NCBI RefSeq assembly: GCF_026627425.1
Contig: NZ_JAPNLH010000011.1
Location: forward strand, 80,056 to 144,055
DNA from: Arthrobacter endolithicus
Lineage (GTDB): Bacteria > Actinomycetota > Actinomycetes > Actinomycetales > Micrococcaceae
DNA length: 64,000 bases
Direction: 5' to 3'
Positions 47,682 through 56,248 of the stretch are shown here, piece after piece. Position 1 is the stretch's first letter; the number at the start of each line of letters is the position of its first letter. The position numbers were made by a program, and so were the translations under genes. Below the pieces are notes generated by a model. The model ran no database searches. It was given only the letters and a program-made list of their open reading frames with translations, and had not been told where the DNA came from.

Positions 47682-48908
47682 TCACGAAGGGATTTCTTCC
47701 GTGTGGATTGCGGTGGGTAGTGCAGTTGTGGGCTTCTGGAAAAGGGTGCCTTCGAGGATGCTGCCGTGGAATGTCCGGGTGGCGACGATGATCCAGGCGG
47801 CGACCAGGAGGGCGTAGCCTGCGTCGGCCATCCACTCGAACACGGCCAGATGTGTGTGGGCGGCGAGGCCGGTCAGGCCTGTGACGCAGGTTCCGACGGG
47901 GAAGGTGAAGGACCACCAGGTCAGGGAGAACGGCAGGCCCTGGCGGGCGGTGCGGATGGTGATGGCGGTTGCAAGGGCTGACCACATGAGTGCGAAGCCC
48001 AGGACCGGCACCCCGTAGAGGATGCCGAAGGCTTCCATAGCCCTGGCCAGGGTCCCGGACATTACGAGGTGGGCGTTTCCGCCCAGGAGGTTCGCGGCGG
48101 TGATGGACTGGCCGAGCGGGCCCAGGACGATCCAGAGGGTGGGGACGGCCGCAGCCGCTCCGATCTTATGTCCAGCCAACCGGCTCCAAATCAGGGTGAT
48201 AATGATGAGCGAGGCCAGCAAGCTCATTCCAAACATCGCATAGCATCCCATCAGCAGCGTCAGCCGTGCCTGCCCAGCCGGGACGTAGGGCAGCAAGAGC
48301 GCCCCGGTGGAGGCTGAGACCATCGGGGGGACCACGGGCATCAACCAGCCACCGAACGCGCTGTCCAGTTTGACCTCATGCCGGGTGAACTGCAGATACG
48401 GGACCGCGACAGCGCTGGCCAGCCCCAGCACGGTCCCGGCGGTCCACAGCACTACATCAATGCCGAGCGCCAGCTGTTCGCCAAGGATGTCTTTGCCCAG
48501 CAGCAGGGTTCCGGCCCCGACGGTGAGCAGCGCCATCGGGGGTGCGCCGTAGAAATGCGCCATCACAGGATTTGCGTGGTGGCTTTTGGCGGTCTCGTGG
48601 TGCCTGAGCCAGTGCACCCCGGTCGCTGCGGTCAGCAGAATCAGCAGCAGCGACGCGAGGGCCCAGACGATGGTGGCGCCGGTGCGCAGGCCCGGGAACT
48701 GCAGGGGCAGCGTCGCAGCGGCGGTCGCGACGATCCCGGTGCCCATGATGGATGCAAACCAGTTAGGGGTCAGGTTCGCAAACAGCTCCGATGGCCTCTC
48801 CAGCCGACGCAGGACGCGCCTGTCCACGATTCGGCCGCCCTCGGGTAGTACCGGAGGGGCAGTGTGGTGTTGGTTGGCGGTCAGCAGTAGTGTTCCCATA
48901 CCATCCAT
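47682..48908 (-). CDS. TDT-family (TehA/SLAC1-like) anion transporter
   Basis: A 408-aa membrane protein with about ten hydrophobic helices. FANLTPNWFASIMGTGIVATAAATL is the family's first helix; WTAGTVLGLASAVAVPYLQF, WLMPVVPPMVSASTGALL and LTWWSFTFPVGTCVTGLTGLA are later landmarks. TDT members export or import tellurite-related oxyanions, sulfite or C4-dicarboxylates; which applies here is unknown. The ATG at 48908 is chosen because the longer frame overlaps the divergent LysR gene and its operator. Confidence 0.9.
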   Translation of the reverse strand: MDGMGTLLLTANQHHTAPPVLPEGGRIVDRRVLRRLERPSELFANLTPNWFASIMGTGIVATAAATLPLQFPGLRTGATIVWALASLLLILLTAATGVHWLRHHETAKSHHANPVMAHFYGAPPMALLTVGAGTLLLGKDILGEQLALGIDVVLWTAGTVLGLASAVAVPYLQFTRHEVKLDSAFGGWLMPVVPPMVSASTGALLLPYVPAGQARLTLLMGCYAMFGMSLLASLIIITLIWSRLAGHKIGAAAAVPTLWIVLGPLGQSITAANLLGGNAHLVMSGTLARAMEAFGILYGVPVLGFALMWSALATAITIRTARQGLPFSLTWWSFTFPVGTCVTGLTGLAAHTHLAVFEWMADAGYALLVAAWIIVATRTFHGSILEGTLFQKPTTALPTAIHTEEIPS

Positions 48909-48944
48909 GTTCCCGGTCCCGGGCCTGCCGCAGTAGGGGGCATA

Positions 48945-48974
48945 GACTTGTCCGGGTACAAGTCGGACTTGTAC
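48945..48974. promoter_or_regulatory. Operator candidate between TDT transporter and LysR genes
   Basis: Three alternating half-sites form two overlapping palindromes. GACTTGT (48945) pairs with ACAAGTC (48958); GTACAAGTC-G-GACTTGTAC (48956-48974) is a perfect 9-bp palindrome around one base. The placement, 32 nt before the LysR start and 37 nt before the transporter start, fits autoregulation plus transporter control by the LysR protein (T-N11-A type spacing). Confidence 0.75.
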
Positions 48975-49005
48975 CACAAGCGCTCGTTCTGAAGGAGATA
49001 TTCCA

Positions 49006-49959
49006 ATGCTCAGCCCCCGGATACCGGAGCTCTCCGCCTTGGAAATGCTCGCCACAGTACACGATCTGGGGTCCCTCACCGCCGCCGGGAAACACCTAGG
49101 GCTCTCCCAGCAGGCTGTCTCCTCCCGGATGCGTTCCCTGGAATCCCAGATCGGGTCCGCAGTGTTGACCCGGACACCCAGGGGATCCACCCTGACAGAG
49201 TCCGGTGCCCTGGTCGCGGGGTGGGCAGCGGAGGTCCTCGCCGCCGCGGAGCGGCTCGACGCCGGGATCGCCTCCCTCCGATCCGACGCCGCCCGTCAAC
49301 TCAAGGTCGCAGCCAGCCAGACGATCGCCGAACATCTTCTGCCGCATTGGCTGGTCGCACTGCGTCGGCAGCAGGAGGGCCTCGGACTCACTCCCACAGT
49401 CGTGGAACTGACGGTGGGCAACAGTGAAGCCACCGTAGCCATGGTCCGATCCGGACAGGCGGCCCTCGGCTTCATCGAAAGCCCCCACCTTCCCCCGGAC
49501 CTGAGCGCAGCCGCGGTGCAAGACGATGACATGGTCCTGGTCGTTGCACCGGAGCACCCTTGGGCCCGGCGCCGGACGCCCGTCACAACATGGGAACTGG
49601 CAGCAACAGCACTGGTCACCAGGGAACACGGCAGCGGAACGCGGGACGCCCTCGAGCACCTGCTCACGACCGCCGGAGCCGCGACCCTGGCGGATCCGCT
49701 GGTGGAACTATCGACAACAGCGGCCGTCCGCTCCACTATTGCCGCCGGCACGGCCCCCGGCGTACTCAGCGCACTTGCCGTCCGTGACGACGTTGCTCTG
49801 CACCGGCTCGTCGTCGTCCCCGTCCGTGGGCTGCCCTTGCGCCGGACACTGACCGCTCTCTGGCAGACCGGCAGCACACCTCCTCCCGGCGCGGCCCGGG
49901 ACCTGGCAGCCATCGCTGCCAGAGCTGTTCCGGGAACCGGAACCCGCCGGAAGGCATGA
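49006..49959 (+). CDS. LysR-family transcriptional regulator
   Basis: A 317-aa regulator with an N-terminal winged helix-turn-helix (LEMLATVHDLGSLTAAGKHLGLSQQAVSSRMRSLESQIG, about residues 12-48) and a periplasmic-binding-like effector domain. Divergent from the TDT transporter and separated from it by palindromic sites, it is the probable local activator or repressor. The effector is unknown; an anion carried by the transporter is the natural guess. ATG start preceded by GAAGGAG. Confidence 0.93.
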   Translation: MLSPRIPELSALEMLATVHDLGSLTAAGKHLGLSQQAVSSRMRSLESQIGSAVLTRTPRGSTLTESGALVAGWAAEVLAAAERLDAGIASLRSDAARQLKVAASQTIAEHLLPHWLVALRRQQEGLGLTPTVVELTVGNSEATVAMVRSGQAALGFIESPHLPPDLSAAAVQDDDMVLVVAPEHPWARRRTPVTTWELAATALVTREHGSGTRDALEHLLTTAGAATLADPLVELSTTAAVRSTIAAGTAPGVLSALAVRDDVALHRLVVVPVRGLPLRRTLTALWQTGSTPPPGAARDLAAIAARAVPGTGTRRKA

Positions 49960-50089
49960 GACGCGGCGGCTTCGAAGCAGAGAGCACGACCCAAACGTCC
50001 CCGCCCGATGGTCGCAGAAAAGTAGGCATCGCTGCCGGTAAGGCGCTAACGCCGCCCTTTATCTGCAGTCGGCAGGTGGCCGGGTACCT

Positions 50090-50532
50090 GAAATCTCCGC
50101 CGTGTTGGAGCAGGTGCAGATCGATCACACGGCCCGCGGTTGGAGGGGCTGGGGATCGACGAGGACTTGCCGATGAGCAGCAAAGCGCGAACCTTGTATC
50201 TGGACAACGCCGCGGACTTCAAGAGTGAGGCACTGAGCCGCGGCTGCGAACAGCATGGCATCACGCTGAACTACCGGCCAGTGCGGCGGCCCCACTACGG
50301 CGGCACTGTGGAGCCGGTGAACAGCACCGTGATGGCACAAGTCCATGAGCTGTCCGGGACGACGTTTTCCAATCCCGTCGAAGGCCGGACTTACGATTCC
50401 GATACGACGGCCGCATTGACCCTTCGCGAGCTGAAACGCTGGCTGGCCCTCACCGTCGGAGCTTCGGCGAATGGAGCACCCGCGCGGTCAGCAGCCGCTG
50501 GTCTGAACAATGCCCGGGAACCGTGCTGTTAA
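50090..50532 (+). pseudogene. Mu/rve-type transposase, central fragment
   Basis: VLEQVQIDHT (first catalytic Asp) is readable near 50103, then after a frameshift DNAADFKSEALSRGCEQHGI and YRPVRRPHYGGTVEPV follow, giving the second Asp and final Glu region of an rve DDE integrase of the TniA/Mu type. The conserved run PGTTFSNPVEGRTYDS completes it. N-terminal DNA-binding and C-terminal parts are missing, and normal RPHYGGTVER is altered. A dead remnant that adjoins a truncated lipoprotein gene. Confidence 0.8.
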
Positions 50533-50598
50533 CGCCAGCCGAAGATAGGGTCGAACTGCGCGCAGACCATTCCTCGTGATTCTCCTGTTTCCTCCAAC

Positions 50599-51597
50599 AG
50601 GTGGGAACTCTCAGACCTCACGGCCTGCAGCCCGGCCCCCACCAATAAATCCTCAACTTCGAGTTCCTCGGCGAAGCCGGTGAAGGTCGGCCTGCTGCTA
50701 GCTGGCAGCTCAACCGACATGGGATTCATGCAGTCCGGCTTCGACGGGCTCAAAGGGGCTGAAGGAGAACTCGGCATTAACTTGTCTGTCTTTGAGGGCG
50801 TAAAGCCGGAGCAAGCCGACATGGAGAAGAGCCTTCGCAAACTTGCTGAAGCATCGCCGGACCTCATCGTCGTCCACGGCGGCCAAAACGCGAAAGCAGC
50901 CACGAACGTGGTCGGAGAATTTCCTAAGGTCATGTTCGTCGTGACTCAGTCTGATGTCGTTGGCCCCAACCTCACCAGCTACGAAGTACTTCAGGAAGAG
51001 TCGGCCTGGCTGGCCGGAGCCGCCGCTGGCCTCCTCACCAAAACGAACACTGTAGGCCACATGTCCGGCATCCGAGTAACGCCAGGACTCAAAGGACGGG
51101 CCGCCTACGTGAACGGCGTGGCCCACACCAATCCGCAGGCCAAAGTCCTGCCCAACTTTCCCGGCAACCAAGACGACGTGGAGCTCGCTCCCAGGTTGGC
51201 TGCAGCGGAAATCAGTGCAGGAGCCGACTACATCTTTACTATGCTCAACGCAGGAAGGCCAGGGGTGGCCCAAGCCATAGACGCGTCGGGTGGCAAGGCG
51301 CGCGAATTTGGCAATGTCCGGGACTTCACCCAAGACGATCCTAAAATCTCCGTTGGCTCAGCGGTAGCCGATTCGGGTGCGGCAGCCTTCGCCGCAGTTA
51401 AAGATTTCGTCCGAGGAGATTTCAAGGCTGATACCACCCACCTCATTGGTCTGGAGGACCCAGAAGCCGTCCGCCTGACACTGGCCGACGACGTGCCGCA
51501 GACTGTACGCGATAAAATCAAGCAGCTCACCAGCGATATCGTGGCAAAAATCACCGTGGCCATCGAGTACTCAGGCCCTGAATTTCCCACACCCTAG
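50599..51597 (+). pseudogene. BMP-family ABC-transporter binding lipoprotein, 5'-truncated
   Basis: The mature domain is intact and full length (VGLLLAGSSTDMGFMQSGFDG, VHGGQNAKAATNVV, KISVGSAVADSGAAAF), typical of basic-membrane-protein/nucleoside-binding lipoproteins. Upstream of the GTG at 50680 the same frame still encodes a lipobox LTAC (50617-50628) and a Ser/Thr linker, but the hydrophobic signal core is gone. No start codon exists between the stop at 50530 and 50680. From 50680 it would give a 305-aa cytosolic protein. No permease or ATPase genes follow. Confidence 0.85.
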
Positions 51598-52030
51598 CCT
51601 GACCCTCCCAAGCTGAGCTGCGACTCCACGCGGTTCGAAGCGTCCTCGTCAATTTCCTTCGGCTTGTCACAGCCTTGTTTTTCAAATGGGGAGGGTAGAG
51701 GAACCCTAAGGAATGGCGAGGATGCCCGCAAGGGCGTATCTCCTCTCTGTTCTTCACCGGGTTCTTGATTCGGAGATGGATCCTAGCCCCGCCGGCTTTC
51801 AGAGCTCCGAAGATAGAGCGCGGTCACGCGAGCACGGGCACCGCGCTCCCCCACGCACTGCTTTCCTCGTAGGGCAGCCATCGTCCTGGCAACCGGTCAA
51901 CAGTGCGGATGGGCTCGACCGCAGATATGCGGGGGAGGGGTGTTGTTTGTTGAGGCAAGAAACCGGAAGCACCCCACACTTCGTGTCCACTTTACCAGCG
52001 AGCCGGCTGCGATGAGTCGAGCGGGGGAGT
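51598..52030. other. 433-bp stretch with mobile-element debris
   Basis: No gene recognised. TGTCCACTTTACCAGCG at about 51981-51997 resembles the terminal sequence of IS elements with integrase-core transposases, and the transposase stub at 52031 lies directly behind it. Confidence 0.45.
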
Positions 52031-52318
52031 TCAGCCTCGGCCATTTATGCTCCAGCCCTCGTCCTGGCACGGGGTTCCCTGCACGGCCCAGCACAGCCGC
52101 AGTACCTTCATCACCGGCTCCCCATACAGCGGTGACCGCGGCTTGACTTCCTTCAGGACCAGCGCCCGCCGCAACGCCTTACTGGCATGGTCTCGATGCC
52201 ACTGCGTCAGCGCACACAGCTCAACCAGAATCACCTTCTTGCCGGCCCGGTCCGAACGAACATAGCGGGTCGCGGCGGCCTTCGTAACAGCTCGGCGCTC
52301 ACTCATCAATAGCTCCAT
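52031..52318 (-). pseudogene. Integrase-core transposase, N-terminal fragment
   Basis: A 95-aa frame starting MELLMSERRAVTKAAATRYV and ELCALTQWHRDHASKALRRAL, the N-terminal DNA-binding part of a group of actinobacterial IS transposases with a downstream rve domain. The protein breaks off after VLRLCWAVQGTP; the catalytic part is deleted, although an end-like sequence remains 35-50 bp further on. Confidence 0.7.
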
Positions 52319-52468
52319 GGCTCACAGTGCGGGCCAGCAAACACCGTCCCGGCAGAGACCCGCTACGCGGGCATTACCAAATGATTCTTCGATAGCAGCT
52401 ACGCGGGCATCTTTGATGAGTCAATGCGCGGGCTATGCTGTCACGCGGGATTGTGTCATCATTTCCCC

Positions 52469-53809
52469 ATGGTTGCTGGCCAGGCCGAGAAGGATGAACT
52501 CAAGCACGCGATCGAGCTGCTTCCCAAGTTTGACGATCGTGTGATTGATCTTGGTGCCGAGGTAATTTCCGTGCTTGCTTTTCCTGAGCGGTGGATTCAC
52601 TGGCGAAACGAAGCGCTCGACCTTTTGGAAGGGCGGAAAGCCAGGCGCCGAGTCGTGGTGGATTGCACTACGCCCGACATCAGTTGGGACCATGCGAATT
52701 GGTTCGATGTCGGTGCCACGGAAGCGGCCACGTTGTTACCGTTGGCTTTGATCCGTAAGCAGCCAGTTCTGGCCCTTGAGGTCAGAGACGGTTCCGGATT
52801 AATTGTTCCAACGCTGGGTCGCCGTGCCAATACATTGCTTGCCGCCGCGGCGATGACATTCATCGTTTGGCAGGCAGTGGAAGCTGATGCTGACCGAATC
52901 ATGAGGTACTGGCCTCGTGTGGCCGCTGTGGCGACGGCAGATCCTGTTAGGGCGATGCAACACGCAAACATACTGATTCGTGATCTGGGCTTGCAGGAGA
53001 TGAACAGCATGATCGTTCGGTCTCTCGCGGAATGCTTTCCGTTAGCACTGGTTTTACCGCGCGACACGCTAGGTCAGCGACGGGTCTTTCAGTATTCGTA
53101 TCATTGGGAGATGTCTGCAACGGGCCACCGCTTGCGGCTATTCTTTGCGAGCCTCGGCTGGGCTTCGTTCAAATGGAAGACCGAATTGGGGCTGCTCTAC
53201 TTTGCCGAGTCTTATCATTTCGAGTGCGCAGCACCACCGGGACTGATCATATCTGGATTGGAACTTCCGCGAGACGCCACTGGATCCGTCCGCAGAAGTG
53301 GCCGCAGCCGCTATGTGGCGCACGCTGGTGGCAAATACACCTACACGGCGCCGGCAGTCGCAGAGAACGCCTTGATTGCGTTCGACCTAGATCCGGGGAG
53401 GCTTCTCCCACGGGTTCTCGCGGCCACGATAGCGGTGGCCTTTCTCTACGTAATCATGTTAGCGATACCGGGTCTCTCTGTGACGCTGACGTCGAAGTCG
53501 GCCAGTGGTGCGGCCGTTGCGCTGCTGCTATTCCTGCCAGCCTTATTCGTGGCGCTCAACGCGCGGGCTCCGGAGAACGCGATCGTGGGGGCCATGCAGC
53601 TACCCTTGCGGGTGCTCACTTTGGGATTGTCCCTCTCGCTCTTTGTCACAGGTGCGATCCTCATCATCTGCCAGGACTCGGACCTGATTCGGGCTGAATG
53701 GTGGCTATCTCTTATATACGCTGCGCTCGGTGTGGTGTCATCATTAATAGGGATAACAAGACTGCATCTCAGGAACGGTGATAAAAATGTCTCACAAAAG
53801 CACGGGTAG
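52469..53809 (+). CDS. Unrecognised protein with four C-terminal membrane helices
   Basis: A 446-aa protein I cannot assign. Residues 1-310 look soluble and mixed alpha/beta, with a repeated Trp/Arg-rich beginning (FPERWIHWRNEALDLLEGRK, VVVDCTTPDISWDHANWFDV) and AESYHFECAAPPGLIISGLELP. Residues 311-435 hold four hydrophobic helices (about 311-332, 347-366, 373-397, 407-427), ending in a Lys-rich tail. The codon choice (TTG, CGA, ATA) is less GC-biased than the core genes. ATG at 52469 chosen as the first with a sensible context. It stands alone between transposase fragments. Confidence 0.75.
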   Translation: MVAGQAEKDELKHAIELLPKFDDRVIDLGAEVISVLAFPERWIHWRNEALDLLEGRKARRRVVVDCTTPDISWDHANWFDVGATEAATLLPLALIRKQPVLALEVRDGSGLIVPTLGRRANTLLAAAAMTFIVWQAVEADADRIMRYWPRVAAVATADPVRAMQHANILIRDLGLQEMNSMIVRSLAECFPLALVLPRDTLGQRRVFQYSYHWEMSATGHRLRLFFASLGWASFKWKTELGLLYFAESYHFECAAPPGLIISGLELPRDATGSVRRSGRSRYVAHAGGKYTYTAPAVAENALIAFDLDPGRLLPRVLAATIAVAFLYVIMLAIPGLSVTLTSKSASGAAVALLLFLPALFVALNARAPENAIVGAMQLPLRVLTLGLSLSLFVTGAILIICQDSDLIRAEWWLSLIYAALGVVSSLIGITRLHLRNGDKNVSQKHG

Positions 53810-54002
53810 CACGATACAACGCGGGTCTGATTCGGCGATGTACCTGATCCCCTCGGCCGAGGGCCGCCGCGACGATTCGGGCAATCCTCCGACTGTTGCC
53901 GGCTATCAAGAACAGAGGACCCAGTTGATGGCAGCGGTCCGAGACCGTTTGGCGCTCAGTTGCGAGACCGGTGACACAACCGGTCAGGGCAGCGGGACGT
54001 AA
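53787..54002 (+). CDS. Short hypothetical frame overlapping the membrane-protein gene
   Basis: A 71-aa frame that overlaps the 3' end of the preceding gene by 23 nt in another frame. The product is polar and unstructured, matches nothing I know, and ends in the GGGACGYAAA repeat tract. It may not be expressed. Confidence 0.25.
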   Translation: MSHKSTGSTIQRGSDSAMYLIPSAEGRRDDSGNPPTVAGYQEQRTQLMAAVRDRLALSCETGDTTGQGSGT

Positions 54003-54033
54003 AGGGACGCAAAGGGACGTAAAGGGACGTAAA
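53994..54033 (+). repeat. Four tandem 10-nt units GGGACGYAAA
   Basis: GGGACGTAAA, GGGACGCAAA, GGGACGTAAA, GGGACGTAAA in direct succession from 53994. The tract lies about 40 nt before the 51-bp repeat and IS110 fragment. Confidence 0.95.
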
Positions 54034-54074
54034 TAGTCCAAAAGTCTTGCCGCGGGGGTCTCATACCCTTGATG

Positions 54075-54125
54075 CACCTCAGTGCATCCTGGGATGTATA
54101 ACCAGCGGGTATTGGGCAGCCGCGG
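54075..54125 (+). repeat. 51-bp direct repeat, right copy
   Basis: Second copy of the repeat at 46181-46231 (two mismatches). It runs into the IS110-type transposase fragment that begins about 54134. Confidence 0.9.
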
Positions 54126-54710
54126 GGCGTCGGAAATCCGACCAACTTGATGCCCAGCGGATCGCCAGGACAGTACTCCCGTTGGAGATTAAGCAGTTGC
54201 GTCGACCCCGGCTCAGTGAAGGCGTCCGTGCGTCCCTGAGGGTCCTGCTATCTGTGCGTGAAGCCATGACCGGTGAACGTACCCGGGCCGTGAACGCGCT
54301 GACGGCTCTGGTACGCGTCAACGATCTTGGCCTGGACGCCCGCAAGGCCTTGACCAGTGTGCAGTTTGCCGAGGTGTCCCGGTGGCGTGCCCGGGATGAG
54401 GAGTTGGTGCTCGCCATTGCCCGTACGGAAGCTATCCGGTTCGCGAAGCGGATTGGTGAGCTTGATCAGGAATTGACTGGCAACGACAAGCAGATCACGG
54501 AGCTGGTCAAGGTCAGCGAAGCTGCGCCCCTGCTGGAAGTGAAGGGCTTCGATGCCGTCACCGCCGCCACGTGCGTGGCCGTCTGGTCCCACCAGGGGCG
54601 GGTCCATTCGGAAGCCGCGTATGCTTCCCTCGCCAGGGTCAACCCGTTATCGGCCTCGTCCGGCAACACGGTCCGTCACCGACTAAACCGAGGCGAGGAA
54701 GGGCCGGGTC
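54126..54710 (+). pseudogene. IS110-family transposase fragment
   Basis: The frame encodes KSDQLDAQRIARTVLPLE, the RuvC-like DEDD-domain segment typical of IS110. It continues through LRVLLSVREAMTGERTRAVNAL to the C-terminal transposase_20 part LLEVKGFDAVTAATCVAVW and ARVNPLSASSGNTVRHRLNRG. The N-terminal Asp motif and the final C-terminal part are missing. Both ends are broken, so it is not active. Confidence 0.85.
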
Positions 54711-54782
54711 TTTACCCGAGCGGCTTCCACTTGGATGGGAAAGGGCGGGCCTCATGACACGAGCAACCCAGTCTGATCATGC

Positions 54783-54890
54783 GCCATCGTGATCCCTGCC
54801 CTTGATCCGCACAAAGTACGCGTGGGTGTCAGTTTGAACCGCCCCGGGACCGCCGAGCTCACCATAAGGGAAGCCTCTGCCAGGACTTTA
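54783..54890 (+). pseudogene. Possible IS110 N-terminal scrap
   Basis: The frame reads VIPALDPHKVRVGVSLNRPG, resembling the first catalytic Asp motif (DPHK) at the start of IS110 transposases. It follows the larger IS110 fragment, which lacks exactly this part. Short, so tentative. Confidence 0.35.
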
Positions 54891-55907
54891 TTAGGAGCTC
54901 CGGCCTGCTGATCCAAGTTGCTGCGCGGCTTGGACAACGCGATCCGCCATGGCCTGTTCTGCCGGAGTCCCCCAGGTCCGGGGATCATATGACTTCTTCA
55001 CCCCTACTTCGCCGTCCACCTTAAGGACTTCGTCGTAGCGAGAGAGCATGAAGCCAGCGATTGATCGGGTAAAGGCATATTGGGTGTCCGAGTCGATGTT
55101 CATCTTGACTACGCCATGCCGGACGGCTTCAGCGATTTCTTCGGCGGTCGACCCGGAACCTCCGTGGAATACCAAGTCCAGGGGCCGGTCAAGTCCGGTT
55201 TGTTGGGCAAGGGATGATTGAATCTCGCCCAGGAGCGCTGGCCTAAGTTTCACCTCCCCGGGCTTGTAGGCGCCATGGATGTTGCCAAAGGTCAATGCGG
55301 CCATGTATCGGCCGTTTTTGCCCGACCCAAGTGCCCCCACAAGTTGGCGGGCATCGTCTACAGTCGTGTAGAGCCGTTCGTCCATGGAGCCGACAATGCC
55401 GTCCTCCTCACCACCGACCACACCGACTTCGACCTCAAGAATCGTCCTAGCCGCGTGGGATAGATCAAGCAAACGACGTGCAATCTCCAGGTTCCTGTCG
55501 AGCGGCAGCACCGATCCGTCCCACATATGCGACTGGTACAGCGGGAGTTGGCCGCGTTTGACTCGCCGGATGGAATCTTCCAACAGTGGCAGCACCCAAT
55601 CATCAAGGTTTGGTTCAGGACAGTGGTCGGTGTGCAGTGCGATTGTCACGTTGTAGTGTTTGGCAACCTCATGGGCATAGGCCGCAAGAGCCAGGGAACC
55701 CGCCACGCGGTTCTGCGCGGCTCCGGAAAGGTACAGGGCGGTTCCCACGGAAACCTGGATGATGCCGTCGCTTTCGGCATCGGCGAACCCGCGCAATGCA
55801 GCGTTGAGTGTTTGTGATGATGTGACGTTGATGGCCGGGTAGGCAAAATGCCCTGCCTTGGCTGTATCCAGCATCTGTGCGTAGTCGTCCGGGGTGGCGA
55901 TGGGCAT
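54891..55907 (-). CDS. fba: Class II fructose-bisphosphate aldolase
   Basis: A 338-aa zinc-dependent aldolase. IALHTDHCPEPNLDDWVLPLL gives the Asp and His metal region, LEVEVGVVGGEEDG the conserved Glu segment, FGNIHGAYKPGEVKL another metal His, and LVFHGGSGSTAEEI the third His; VKMNIDSDTQYAF contacts the substrate phosphate. It splits or forms fructose-1,6-bisphosphate or a related sugar bisphosphate. It sits 15 nt after a LacI-type regulator gene fragment, so a peripheral sugar-utilisation operon is more likely than glycolysis. Confidence 0.93.
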   Translation of the reverse strand: MPIATPDDYAQMLDTAKAGHFAYPAINVTSSQTLNAALRGFADAESDGIIQVSVGTALYLSGAAQNRVAGSLALAAYAHEVAKHYNVTIALHTDHCPEPNLDDWVLPLLEDSIRRVKRGQLPLYQSHMWDGSVLPLDRNLEIARRLLDLSHAARTILEVEVGVVGGEEDGIVGSMDERLYTTVDDARQLVGALGSGKNGRYMAALTFGNIHGAYKPGEVKLRPALLGEIQSSLAQQTGLDRPLDLVFHGGSGSTAEEIAEAVRHGVVKMNIDSDTQYAFTRSIAGFMLSRYDEVLKVDGEVGVKKSYDPRTWGTPAEQAMADRVVQAAQQLGSAGRSS

Positions 55908-55922
55908 GGAAGGCTCCTTAGT

Positions 55923-56240
55923 TCAGTCGGTGCAGCCACAGGAATTTCGGTGGTGGTAAATGGTTTCAGTGCGCAGAACCCGGCGCGGGCCGCTCTTGCC
56001 CTCGATCCTGTCCACCAAGAGGTCAACGGCGGTTCGGCCCATGCTTTTTACATCTTGTTCGATGGCCGTGAGCCGGGGCTCGAACACATCGGCCCACTCG
56101 AAGTCGTCGTAGCAGACCAAGGCGACGTCATGGGGCACGGTCAGCCCAAGGTCCTTCAAGGCATGCATGGAGCCAATGGTCATGGCATTGTTCAGAACTA
56201 CCAGTGCCGTCGGACGGGACGGGGAGCCGCTGGGTAACGT
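55923..56240 (-). pseudogene. LacI-family regulator, C-terminal fragment
   Basis: The frame encodes RPTALVVLNNAMTIGSMHAL, VALVCYDDFEWADVFEPRLTAIEQD and VDLLVDRIEGKSGPRRVLRTE, the C-terminal third of a LacI repressor's sugar-binding domain. Homology stops at about 56240, where the IS256 element begins; the helix-turn-helix part is not in the window. The aldolase gene downstream has therefore lost its regulator and probably its promoter. Confidence 0.85.
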
Positions 56241-56248
56241 CCATTACC

